A DNA stretch of 64,000 nt from Dyadobacter jiangsuensis (GTDB lineage Bacteria; Bacteroidota; Bacteroidia; Cytophagales; Spirosomataceae). The DNA lies in contig NZ_PYAS01000017.1 of NCBI RefSeq assembly GCF_003014695.1, forward strand, positions 124,001 through 188,000. The letters are read 5' to 3'. Under the pieces are notes generated by a model that was given only the letters and a program-made list of their open reading frames with translations, did not search any database and was not told the DNA's origin. The translations under genes were made by a program, and so were the position numbers. Below, one piece after another: positions 1 through 8,059 of the stretch (its first letter is position 1; each line of letters begins with the position of its first letter).

Positions 1-127
1 AGTAATTCATAGTTAAATAGCTTTTTTTTCATTACGTTTAAACCGGTTCTTGTTTTGAAAAGAGACAATAACACTCCTTGCATCCCGAGAGGGTCGGATG
101 TTCACAGTACATTCGGTAAGGAGCCTG

Positions 128-161
128 AGCCGGTAACGCTGGAACCGTTGCCGGCTTTTTT
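128..161 (+). terminator. Terminator-like hairpin with T-run
   Basis: An 11-bp stem (128-138 with 146-156, one G-T wobble) with a 7-base loop is followed on the + strand by a T-run. It would stop + strand transcription entering from the left of the window. On the - strand it lies downstream of the FecR gene, where it has no T-run and might act as an mRNA-end or leader hairpin. I see no convincing coding sequence in bases 1-227; the short + strand ORF at 55-279 has no recognisable features. Confidence 0.4.
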
Positions 162-227
162 GGTGGGTAATGGACGGCTATTGGGTCATAGAGGAATGGG
201 GGTTAGGATTAGGGTTGAACAGGATGG

Positions 228-1289
228 TCAATTACAGTGCGGATCGGAGATTCGGATCTTCGCGCCGGCAACCTGGTAGTCGGCTTCGATGGCTTCGCAA
301 ATCACGCCCAGTATTTCAAACAGCGATTCTTCCTGCACCGACGACGTGAGCCTGCAAGCTGCCACAGCCTCTTTGTCGTACTCGATTTCTATTCCGTAGG
401 CTTTGCTAAGCGAATCGAAAATGGTACCGACCGGCGCATTGTTGAATGTAAACCTGGCCAGTTCCGCTTGCGGGATCACCGGCTGCGGTGCTTTCACAAG
501 TCCCATGCTCAACCGCTCCTCTTTCCGGAAAAACGACACCTGCTGGTTCGGCGCGAGCACCACCGATTGCGTCTTACGCGGCGCGCGCGCTTCCACAGAC
601 ACGCTTCCCGTACGCACCTGCACGGACGCGACGTTTTCCTTTTCGAATGACCGCACCGTGAAGCTTGTTCCTAAAACACGGGTGGTGAGCTCGCCCGCAT
701 ACACGAAAAACGGTTTGGACGGATTCCGCTTCACATCAAAAAATGCCTCTCCCGAGAGGTATACTTCCCGCTTGCTGCCGTCCATGTTTGGCGAAAAACT
801 AATGCGGCTGCCCTGTGCGAGTGTCACCTGGCTACCGTCCGGCAATTGAACGATCCTAGCGTTCCCGGTTTCATTGATTTCCTCGTGTACGTTTTCCAGT
901 TGTTCGGTACGTTGCGCGTACAGGGTTTCCGGTTCGCGGTACCAATGCCGGATTCCCCAGGCTGTCAGCAACACCACCACCGCAGCAGCCGCATAGCGCA
1001 GCCAGCCCAGCCGGAATACCGATGCCGAAACCGGCGCTTCGTTCATTTGCCCGCTTATTTGTGCCCAAATCAGTCCTGCCTCTTTTTCATCGAATGCCGG
1101 ACGCGAAAGCTCGGCGAGGTTCAGTACGGTTTGCCGCGCCTGTGCGATCACTTCCTTCTGATAGGGATACGATGCCGCTATCTGCTCCCAGAATGCATCG
1201 CCCGCCTCGTTGGGCGATTTGGCCCATTGAATGAACGCTTCGTCCTGAATGAAATCAGCTAATGTGTAGGTCTGGTATTTTTCTGTCAT
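228..1289 (-). CDS. FecR-family anti-sigma factor
   Basis: Inner-membrane anti-sigma factor of the FecR type. It relays occupancy of a SusC/TonB-dependent receptor to a cytoplasmic ECF sigma factor. The 353-residue protein has a cytoplasmic N-terminal region, one membrane segment at about residues 97-113, a FecR beta domain at about 140-235 (motif LPDGSQVTL, then the conserved VYLSGEAFFDV) and a C-terminal STN/DUF4974-like domain at about 275-353, the usual Bacteroidota architecture. It starts 47 bases after the ECF sigma gene, so the two form an operon. The SusC partner that normally follows would lie left of the window. Family assignment is firm; the ligand is unknown. Confidence 0.93.
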   Translation of the reverse strand: MTEKYQTYTLADFIQDEAFIQWAKSPNEAGDAFWEQIAASYPYQKEVIAQARQTVLNLAELSRPAFDEKEAGLIWAQISGQMNEAPVSASVFRLGWLRYAAAAVVVLLTAWGIRHWYREPETLYAQRTEQLENVHEEINETGNARIVQLPDGSQVTLAQGSRISFSPNMDGSKREVYLSGEAFFDVKRNPSKPFFVYAGELTTRVLGTSFTVRSFEKENVASVQVRTGSVSVEARAPRKTQSVVLAPNQQVSFFRKEERLSMGLVKAPQPVIPQAELARFTFNNAPVGTIFDSLSKAYGIEIEYDKEAVAACRLTSSVQEESLFEILGVICEAIEADYQVAGAKIRISDPHCN

Positions 1290-1336
1290 GGTAAAACCCT
1301 TTCAAACCCCTAAATCGGGTAAATGCGGATTTGTAC

Positions 1337-1966
1337 TCAGCGACCGGAAAAATTTTGTAAAGCGGAAAGAAAAACGAGCAGCCCGCCTGCCGTTTCGAAG
1401 AAAAGCCGCAACTGAAGAATGGCCCGGTGCAGGAGGTTTCGCACCGACTGGTTATTCATTTGCATCATTTCGGCAATCTCGTCGAGCGAAAAACCGTGCA
1501 GGTAACGCAGCTGAACAGCCTCCCGCTGGCGCGGTGAAAGGCGGTTGACAGCCTCGGCCAGTTTCTCATAACTATCGGAAGGACCGTCATGTCCGAAAAT
1601 AGCCGATTCGAATACGTTACTGTCCTCGGCGAGCTCGGCGACCATGCCAATATCGGCATGCAGGCGTTCGGGGTGCTTTTCGAGGTTGCGGATAATGCGG
1701 TTACGCAACGAGCGGAAGAGATAGAATTTGATGGAATCGGTCACAGCCAGGTTGCCGCGACGCACCCAAATATGCAGAAAAAGATCCTGCACGCTGTCGC
1801 GGATCAGCTGCCGGTCCGAAGTCACGCGGTAACCGTAGCTCAGCAGTTCATCAATGTATTTCTGGTAAATCGAGGCAAATGCTTTCCTGTCGCCATTTTG
1901 AAAGGCGCTCCACAAGAGCATATCGGCATTTGCTTCTTTCAATGGAGATTGGTGGTTTGGGAACAT
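1337..1966 (-). CDS. ECF RNA polymerase sigma factor
   Basis: ECF sigma-70 factor of the Bacteroidota FecI-like group, 209 residues. Region 2 spans about residues 20-92 with the core-binding motif DSVQDLFLHIW at 57-67. Region 4, at about 135-190, contains LSPRQREAVQLRYLHGFS and a helix-turn-helix ending in SVRNLLHRAI. It is followed by a FecR anti-sigma gene, so it is expected to be released when a SusC receptor senses substrate and then to transcribe that receptor operon. A heparinase-like gene on the same strand ends 114 bases upstream. This is not evidence that the lyase belongs to the regulon, though co-regulation is plausible. Confidence 0.93.
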   Translation of the reverse strand: MFPNHQSPLKEANADMLLWSAFQNGDRKAFASIYQKYIDELLSYGYRVTSDRQLIRDSVQDLFLHIWVRRGNLAVTDSIKFYLFRSLRNRIIRNLEKHPERLHADIGMVAELAEDSNVFESAIFGHDGPSDSYEKLAEAVNRLSPRQREAVQLRYLHGFSLDEIAEMMQMNNQSVRNLLHRAILQLRLFFETAGGLLVFLSALQNFSGR

Positions 1967-2080
1967 TACCTCGATATACTGATTTTTTTACTTGAAATAC
2001 TACCAAAAAATCAACAATATCACGATATACTGCTAATAATACAGAATGATCCGCAACCGGGCCCGGCCCTTAACAAAATC

Positions 2081-5000
2081 TTAACGTTTCCACTCGAACC
2101 GGGCATTGATCCGCAACCGGTCGCCCACGCCGATATTGGAGATCCAGATGTCCGCGCCGTCTGCGGGCACATGCCCTGACTTATCCACCGGTTTCAATGC
2201 ATTACCAGACACCGTTTTGAGAATTCCGATGGGTTCAAAACGGTCGTCGAGCACGGTCGCGCCCGTGTACAGGGGCGCAAAGGGAAGATTGGTGTCGGTC
2301 ACCAGCGAATCGGACGAATTCCGCACGGTATGCACTTTCCCGATGAGCAGGTCGTCTGCTGTTTCGAGGGTCAGCATGTTGCCGGCAATAGCAGCGGATC
2401 GGATAGGATGCTCGGTTTGCCGGAGCGCATTCGTGAAATGCGCAATCCTCCCCGGCTCGATGCTCCCGGTTGCCACGCCCTCCAATGCAATGGATATGCG
2501 GCGATTTTTCACGTCCACAGCCGTTACAACGCCGGCAGCTGCGTGGGCGCGGAATACCTTCCCTTTGACCTTCAAATAGCTACCATCGCTGAAAAACACC
2601 CGTTCCGGCGCACCCTTCGGATCAAAACGAACCACCGCTACGTGCGCGTCCGTCTCGATCCCCGCAACGATTTTCACCTGATTGGTCGTGCCACTGATTA
2701 CCACGTCGGTCGCATTCTGCCGCTTCACTTCCACGGCCGCTCCGTGCTTGACAGGCAGCTTTCGCAATGCCTTAATCAAGGGTTTCTCCCCCGCAAATGG
2801 CTCCATCACGCCGATGAAAGTGCTCTTTAAAGGCTCGTCGCCGACCGACTTGCGCCTTGTAATGAGGTATTTCAAAAGATAGTTCTTCGCCCTCGGTTTG
2901 TTCCAGGCATCGGCCATCCGGATTTCCTGGCCGGATTGCGGCAGGATATGGATTTTGAGTCGGGCATTTTCATCCGAAACGTGGCTGTATGTCAGCGCGG
3001 TTCTATCTCCATTCAATTTTTGAACATTGAAAAGATATTGATAACCAGACCCTTTGTAGTTCCAGTAACTACCCTGATACCCCTTTGCTCCCATCCTGGC
3101 ATCGTCATAAACCTCCCCGAACGCTACCTCCTCCCCGGCAAGCGTACCGTGGCCCTTTTCACCCCATTCTCCCTCGGCAGTTAGCTTGCCCGGCGGACCG
3201 TGTAGGGCATAATCGTGCTGCTTGCCACCTGCTACCCTGAAAAAATCGACCACATAACTCTGCACGGTATCGACGTCGACGATAACCATATTCCGGCGGT
3301 AGGCAGTCGTTTGCGGGTAGGTAGCGGAGGAGGCGTCCATCGACCGGGCGAATTTTCCGTCCGCAAAGTCATGCAGCTTGCCCGGCACATTGGCCGGTTG
3401 CCTTTGCGCGTCCACCACCACGGTATTGTGCGCCACCGAATTGAATGACCAGGTATACACTTCCTTCACATATTCATTCATCGCATCGGGATAGCCCAGA
3501 TCAGGCATCATTTTCTGCCCGTTTGCGAAGAGTTCGAAATTCAGGAAATCCCAATGATAATGCGTGCCTTTGAAACCGTAGTTGAAGGTTAGCGCTACTG
3601 CATCAGAACGGTTGTTCAGCATCCCCAGGCCATAGCCCGCCAATAAATGCGACGGGCGTGCCGCCAATGTCCTTCCGGCGGGCAACGGCCGTGCATCCGG
3701 CAGCATATCGCGGAAAAGCGACTCGAAAGTGGAGAACGACTGCGCACCGACTTTGCCGACGGCCGCCAGCCAGGTGAGGTAACGCGGATCGCGGTAGGCA
3801 CCGTAACCAACCTGGTACACGTCGGCGTCCTGCCCTACCAAATTCCCCAGCACCGAGCCACTGTCTCCAATGCCGGGGGTAATCTTCCCGGTCGCCACCA
3901 TGTCGAGCGGACTGTTGATCAGTGCCCGTAATCGCGGCTCGGCAAAAAGATCGGTACCGCCGGTGCGCAGCATGTCCGCAAAACGGGTGATTTTCTGGAC
4001 TGTCAGCAAATTATAGTCCGGCGATTCGAGCGGCTGACCATCGCGGAAGATCATATTATACAATGCATACCGCAGCCCCGACTGCACGCGGCTCTCGCCC
4101 GGTTCTTCTACAAGCATGCGGAGGTACTTTTCGGTGCCCATATTTTGCCTGACCAGCAGAATATACAGCAGGGCGATCTGGTGCATGCCGTAGTTCCCCT
4201 GAATTTTGCGCTGCATATAGGCGTCCACGGCGTCTTCCAGCACATTGGCTTCAATAAAAGCCCGTATTTGCTCCCCGGTTTTTCCAGTCGCTTTTTGCAG
4301 GTCAGCATCACTGTCAATGCTGTCCCAAACCACGTCGTAAGCCTCGGCCGCATTCTGGATGAGGCTCGTTTCCCAGATCAGGTTCAGGATCTTGCCGTTG
4401 TAGGTATGCCCTTTCATCTTCTCCATCAGCCCGTACCGCGACTGGTTGGCATGGTCCATCGAAGGGTATACTTCTCCGAGCCGGTACAGCATTACGGCCG
4501 CCTTGTGTGCATAGCGCTTGTCGCCGGTGAGCAGGTACGCATGCGCGAGATCCGCAAATGCCGGTTCGATATGCCCTTTCCACATCCATTGATTGGCATA
4601 GGCTACAAACCAGTACCGTTCACCGTCCGGCGCGACCCAGCCCCATCCGTCATCGGCGTAAGTCCGGTCGAGGCCTGCTTTGTCCTTGAAGCCGCTTCGA
4701 TAATACGCCAGATAGTCATTGGAAGGAAAAACCTGCCCGTCGATTGGCGATTTGACCTGCAAGGGGTGGTCGGGATCGACGATCCACGGGTAGAATCCGC
4801 CCACCTTGAAAACCGTATCGCCATGTACCGGGCTTCCTTTCGGGTTGAGATCGAACGCGCGGGGAACGCGGGCATCGGGCATGAGTGCGATGATGGCCGA
4901 ATCGGGCCGGGCAAGCCACGGATCTGCGGCTTTCAATATTTTGTCGCGGACCTGCTGCGCCTCTTTATAGTGCAGCACATTCATACGGGCCTTGATAATG

Positions 5001-5224
5001 TCGGCTTCCCGGTAAATCATCCGGGCCGTTTTAAGCGGGAATTGGGGCACGCGCTCCGCAACAGGTACAAATGGCGGAATGATGAGTCCATCACGTGGCG
5101 GGTCCGCTGTCCCCTGCCCCAGCAACTGTAAGGGCATTGCCAAAAACACCAAACCTATGTACATGCCGGGACGCCACCATCGGACGGCAATGCACTTTAC
5201 TTTTTGTTGACAGAATATTTTCAC
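2081..5224 (-). CDS. Heparinase II/III-like polysaccharide lyase
   Basis: Large exported protein (up to 1047 residues) of the heparinase II/III superfamily, which cleaves uronate-containing polysaccharides by beta-elimination. A hydrophobic signal ends near LQLLGQG. The first half is helical, as in the alpha/alpha toroid of these lyases, with GNYGMHQ near residues 342-348. The middle carries the family-type stretch with HYHWD near residue 554 followed by a Gly-rich DLGY turn, and the C-terminal half is beta-rich. The listed start is GTG at 5224; an ATG at 5164 would shorten the protein by 20 residues but remove the charged n-region of the signal. The substrate (alginate, heparin-like or other) cannot be fixed from sequence. 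The gene is divergent from the propeller gene at 5491. Confidence 0.8.
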   Translation of the reverse strand: MKIFCQQKVKCIAVRWWRPGMYIGLVFLAMPLQLLGQGTADPPRDGLIIPPFVPVAERVPQFPLKTARMIYREADIIKARMNVLHYKEAQQVRDKILKAADPWLARPDSAIIALMPDARVPRAFDLNPKGSPVHGDTVFKVGGFYPWIVDPDHPLQVKSPIDGQVFPSNDYLAYYRSGFKDKAGLDRTYADDGWGWVAPDGERYWFVAYANQWMWKGHIEPAFADLAHAYLLTGDKRYAHKAAVMLYRLGEVYPSMDHANQSRYGLMEKMKGHTYNGKILNLIWETSLIQNAAEAYDVVWDSIDSDADLQKATGKTGEQIRAFIEANVLEDAVDAYMQRKIQGNYGMHQIALLYILLVRQNMGTEKYLRMLVEEPGESRVQSGLRYALYNMIFRDGQPLESPDYNLLTVQKITRFADMLRTGGTDLFAEPRLRALINSPLDMVATGKITPGIGDSGSVLGNLVGQDADVYQVGYGAYRDPRYLTWLAAVGKVGAQSFSTFESLFRDMLPDARPLPAGRTLAARPSHLLAGYGLGMLNNRSDAVALTFNYGFKGTHYHWDFLNFELFANGQKMMPDLGYPDAMNEYVKEVYTWSFNSVAHNTVVVDAQRQPANVPGKLHDFADGKFARSMDASSATYPQTTAYRRNMVIVDVDTVQSYVVDFFRVAGGKQHDYALHGPPGKLTAEGEWGEKGHGTLAGEEVAFGEVYDDARMGAKGYQGSYWNYKGSGYQYLFNVQKLNGDRTALTYSHVSDENARLKIHILPQSGQEIRMADAWNKPRAKNYLLKYLITRRKSVGDEPLKSTFIGVMEPFAGEKPLIKALRKLPVKHGAAVEVKRQNATDVVISGTTNQVKIVAGIETDAHVAVVRFDPKGAPERVFFSDGSYLKVKGKVFRAHAAAGVVTAVDVKNRRISIALEGVATGSIEPGRIAHFTNALRQTEHPIRSAAIAGNMLTLETADDLLIGKVHTVRNSSDSLVTDTNLPFAPLYTGATVLDDRFEPIGILKTVSGNALKPVDKSGHVPADGADIWISNIGVGDRLRINARFEWKR

Positions 5225-5331
5225 CGAAAGAAGGTCTGTTTAATACAAATGGATGCACGCGTAGCCACCAATCGTCAATAGTAAGATAATATTGGCCGCT
5301 GTCAGAGATTCTTAGTTAAAATTGTAATAAT

Positions 5332-5366
5332 TTTTTGTAAACTAAAACATTTAATTTTTGTAAACT
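5332..5366. repeat. 12-base direct repeat in divergent promoter region
   Basis: The 12-mer TTTTTGTAAACT occurs at 5332-5343 and again at 5355-5366, a 23-base period (about two helical turns), in the very AT-rich 266-base gap between the divergent lyase and propeller genes. Two identical half-sites on one DNA face suit a dimeric regulator, but low-complexity AT sequence could give this by chance. Confidence 0.3.
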
Positions 5367-5405
5367 TTTTTCTTGAAAAATATTCTTTTCCTAAACAGTA
5401 ATTGA

Positions 5406-5413
5406 TAGATTTG
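5406..5413 (+). promoter_or_regulatory. Possible Bacteroidota -7 promoter element
   Basis: TAGATTTG matches the Bacteroidota -7 consensus TAnnTTTG and lies 77 bases before the ATG at 5491. I do not see a well-placed -33 TTG, so the call rests on the -7 match and its position in the divergent intergenic region. Confidence 0.35.
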
Positions 5414-5490
5414 CTTGTAGCCCGATCACTTTCTATCTTGATGAACTTTCGGGCACGTACACGAACCCATTTTCCAAAACTTGTAATGCA

Positions 5491-7662
5491 ATGACGCAGC
5501 TGAAAACACTGGCAGTATCCGTTCTGACACTGCTTTCCTTTCACACCATAGCTCAGAAACGGTACACCAACGCCCTCTCCCCGGCAGAATCGGCCAGGAC
5601 GTTCCAGCTTCGCGAAGAATTCAGCATCGAACCTTTCGTTACCGAGCCGGAAGTGCTGTCGCCTGTCGACCTCGTGTTCGACGCATCGGGCAATGCATTT
5701 GTGGTTGAAATGGGCGATTATCCTTATGATGCGCAGCCCGGGCGTTTCAAAGGCCGCATCCGCCTGTTGAAAGATACCAATGGCGACGGTAAGATCGACA
5801 AATCATACGTATTCGCAGACGGCCTGCCTAGCGCTACCAGTGTTCTGCCTTACAAAGATGGGCTGATCGTCTGTGCCGCACCCGATATCCTGCTTCTGCG
5901 CGATACCAACGGCGATTTCAAGGCCGATACCCGCGAGGTGCTGTTTACTGGTTTTTTCGCCAAAAACTCCGAAGCACAGATCACCAGCATGCGGTACGGC
6001 GTCGATAACTGGATTTATGCCAACAACAGCGGGCAAGCGGGCATGATCACCTCCCCGCTCCGGCCTGATATGCCGCCGCTGAATGTCGCGGGAGGTAATT
6101 TCAGGTTCAGGCTGGATAAAAAGCTGTTCGAAGTCGAGTCGGGCAATGGGCAGTTCGGGCTGGCAATGGACGAATGGGGCCACCGCTTTTATACCCAAAA
6201 CACCCTGCATATCCAGCAATCGCCGATAGCGTGGCGCTACCTGCACCGGCACAATTACCTGCCGTCGTTCCGCAGCGATGTCAATATCTCGGATCATGAG
6301 CTGGAAATGTTTCAGAAAACCGCAACGCCTTACTGGCGCCAGCAGCGCTCCGATCGCCGGCAGGCAAAATATGACTCGCTGAAAACCGGGTTTACCGAAT
6401 ATGCCCGCGACCATTTCACGGGCGCGTCAGGCGGCACTTTCTTCGGCGGCGACGGTTTCCCGGAGGCATTTAAAGGCAATGTTTTCACCGGCGAAGTAGC
6501 CGGTAACCTCGTGCATCGCGATGTACTCAAAACCGTGGATGGTTCGCCTGCATTCACCGCCACCCGCGACGCCGGTGAAAAAGACCGGGAATTTCTCGCC
6601 TCCACCGATCCGTGGTTCCGCCCGGCGAACCTCACTACCGGTCCCGACGGCTATTTGTACGTAGTGGATATGTACCGCCAGCACATCGAAACGCCCGTCT
6701 CGATTCCCGAAGACCTCAAAAAGGATATGGATTTCGCCAATGGCGAACAATACGGCCGCATTTGGCGCATTTTCCCGAAAGAAGGCGAAAAGCGCCCAGC
6801 TGCCCTACCCGACTTACGGACCAAAACGGCTGCCGAGCTCGGAGGCCTGCTCGAACATCCCAACCAATGGTGGCGGCTGAATGCACAGCGGATTCTGGTT
6901 GAGAAATATTCGTGGAAGTCGGGTTCTGACTATAACCTGATTCAGAAGCAAGAAAAAACAATTCTCCCCGACTTGATAAAGATGACCGAACATGCGGATC
7001 CGAGAACCCGCCTTCACGCGATTTACACACTGGAAGCCCTCGATGGGTTAAATGAAACGATCGTGAAGAAAGCATTGTACGACGTTCACGCGGGGGTACG
7101 GGAACATGCGGTGATCCTGGCAGAAAAATACCCTTCGTTATTACCTGAAATTATCCGGTTGACGGACGATCTCACACCCCAGGTAGCGTACCAGGCCGCA
7201 CTAAGCACAGGGCAATTCAACGGTAAGGAGGCACTGGCAGCTTTGGCAGGTATCGCAGAAAAGCAGTCCGAGAACGCGTCGTGGCGGCTGGCAGTCCTCA
7301 GTTCCGATGGCGGCTCTTCACCCGAAATGGGCCAACTACTAGTGAGTCGCGGCAATTTCTTTAATGCCGCCGCGCCGGGAAAGCTCAAACTGGTCGAGGA
7401 TCTGGGCTACATAGCCGGCGCAAGGAACGGGAAAAACGATGTGGCTTCGTTGTTGGAATTGGTGAACTCCCCTGCCGTTTCCGCCGACCCGCAATGGGCA
7501 GCGGCAGCGCTGACGGGCATTTCGAAGGGCGTAAAAAAGTTAACCAACAAAAGGGAAGCGGAAAAGCAGGTTTCCAAGCATTTGCAAAAATTGGAAAACC
7601 ATAGCTCCGACGCCGTACGCAAGCAAGCCACTGAACTCAAAAAAGCATTGAATATCAATTAG
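5491..7662 (+). CDS. PVC-type membrane-bound dehydrogenase-like propeller protein
   Basis: Exported 723-residue protein with a signal peptide ending near HTIAQ. The N-terminal two thirds resemble the putative membrane-bound dehydrogenase domain of PVC-type proteins (TIGR02604-like, related to PQQ sugar dehydrogenase propellers). Visible traits are a calcium-loop-like DTNGDGKID, a later DTNGDFKAD, and SGGTFFGGDGFPE with PDGYLYVVDMYRQHIE. The last roughly 230 residues are helical and HEAT-like (HADPRTRLHAIYTLEALDG). Many relatives end in a cytochrome c domain with CxxCH; none is present here, so electrons would need an external acceptor. The HiPIP gene starts 34 bases downstream, a candidate for that role. 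Substrate unknown. Confidence 0.8.
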   Translation: MTQLKTLAVSVLTLLSFHTIAQKRYTNALSPAESARTFQLREEFSIEPFVTEPEVLSPVDLVFDASGNAFVVEMGDYPYDAQPGRFKGRIRLLKDTNGDGKIDKSYVFADGLPSATSVLPYKDGLIVCAAPDILLLRDTNGDFKADTREVLFTGFFAKNSEAQITSMRYGVDNWIYANNSGQAGMITSPLRPDMPPLNVAGGNFRFRLDKKLFEVESGNGQFGLAMDEWGHRFYTQNTLHIQQSPIAWRYLHRHNYLPSFRSDVNISDHELEMFQKTATPYWRQQRSDRRQAKYDSLKTGFTEYARDHFTGASGGTFFGGDGFPEAFKGNVFTGEVAGNLVHRDVLKTVDGSPAFTATRDAGEKDREFLASTDPWFRPANLTTGPDGYLYVVDMYRQHIETPVSIPEDLKKDMDFANGEQYGRIWRIFPKEGEKRPAALPDLRTKTAAELGGLLEHPNQWWRLNAQRILVEKYSWKSGSDYNLIQKQEKTILPDLIKMTEHADPRTRLHAIYTLEALDGLNETIVKKALYDVHAGVREHAVILAEKYPSLLPEIIRLTDDLTPQVAYQAALSTGQFNGKEALAALAGIAEKQSENASWRLAVLSSDGGSSPEMGQLLVSRGNFFNAAAPGKLKLVEDLGYIAGARNGKNDVASLLELVNSPAVSADPQWAAAALTGISKGVKKLTNKREAEKQVSKHLQKLENHSSDAVRKQATELKKALNIN

Positions 7663-7696
7663 GGACACCTGTCCCCAGCCAATTCACCAGAACGAT

Positions 7697-8047
7697 ATGA
7701 ACCCACTTGCCAACCGCAGACTTTTCCTTCGCCAATGCCTTACCTGGGGCGCCACAGGCAGTACCGCATGGCTCATCGCGTGCGCCGGCACGAAAAAACA
7801 GCCCGTCGCCAAAGCCACCGCCGCAGCCACCGATCCATGCAGCGACCTCACCGGCGTAGACCCTACCGACGTGCAGAAACGCAAATCTTTGGGCTATACC
7901 AACAAGTCGCCCCTGCCCGACAGCCAATGCGACAATTGCAAATTATGGGTCCCCGCCAAGGAAGGTAAAGAATGCGGCGGTTGCCTGCTTTTTACAGGGC
8001 CGGTCAATCCGGAAGGACATTGCACTTACTGGGCTCCACAAGTTTAA
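7697..8047 (+). CDS. High-potential iron-sulfur protein (HiPIP) lipoprotein
   Basis: Small periplasmic electron carrier, 116 residues. The N-terminus has a twin-arginine motif (NRRLFLRQ, residues 6-13) and a lipobox WLIAC with Cys29, so it is probably a Tat-exported lipoprotein carrying a pre-folded cluster. The C-terminal half matches the HiPIP pattern: CDNC, then GGC about 14 residues on, then GHCTYW about 12 residues later, giving four ligands for one [4Fe-4S] cluster. An extra Cys three residues before the third ligand is unusual. The gene lies between a dehydrogenase-like propeller gene and two amidohydrolases, 12 bases before the next start, consistent with one operon. Its redox partner is inferred from context. 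Confidence 0.88.
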   Translation: MNPLANRRLFLRQCLTWGATGSTAWLIACAGTKKQPVAKATAAATDPCSDLTGVDPTDVQKRKSLGYTNKSPLPDSQCDNCKLWVPAKEGKECGGCLLFTGPVNPEGHCTYWAPQV

Positions 8048-8059
8048 ATCACGTAACAC

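Noticed and set aside
205..216. Telomere-like GGGTTAGGATTAGGGTT
   Set aside because: Only two imperfect units are present, with no context for a telomeric or integration role.
55..279. 74-residue + strand ORF
   Set aside because: It overlaps the FecR 3' end and a terminator-like hairpin; the composition is not protein-like.
4145..5131. 328-residue + strand ORF
   Set aside because: It is antisense to the heparinase-like gene, without motifs or a promoter.
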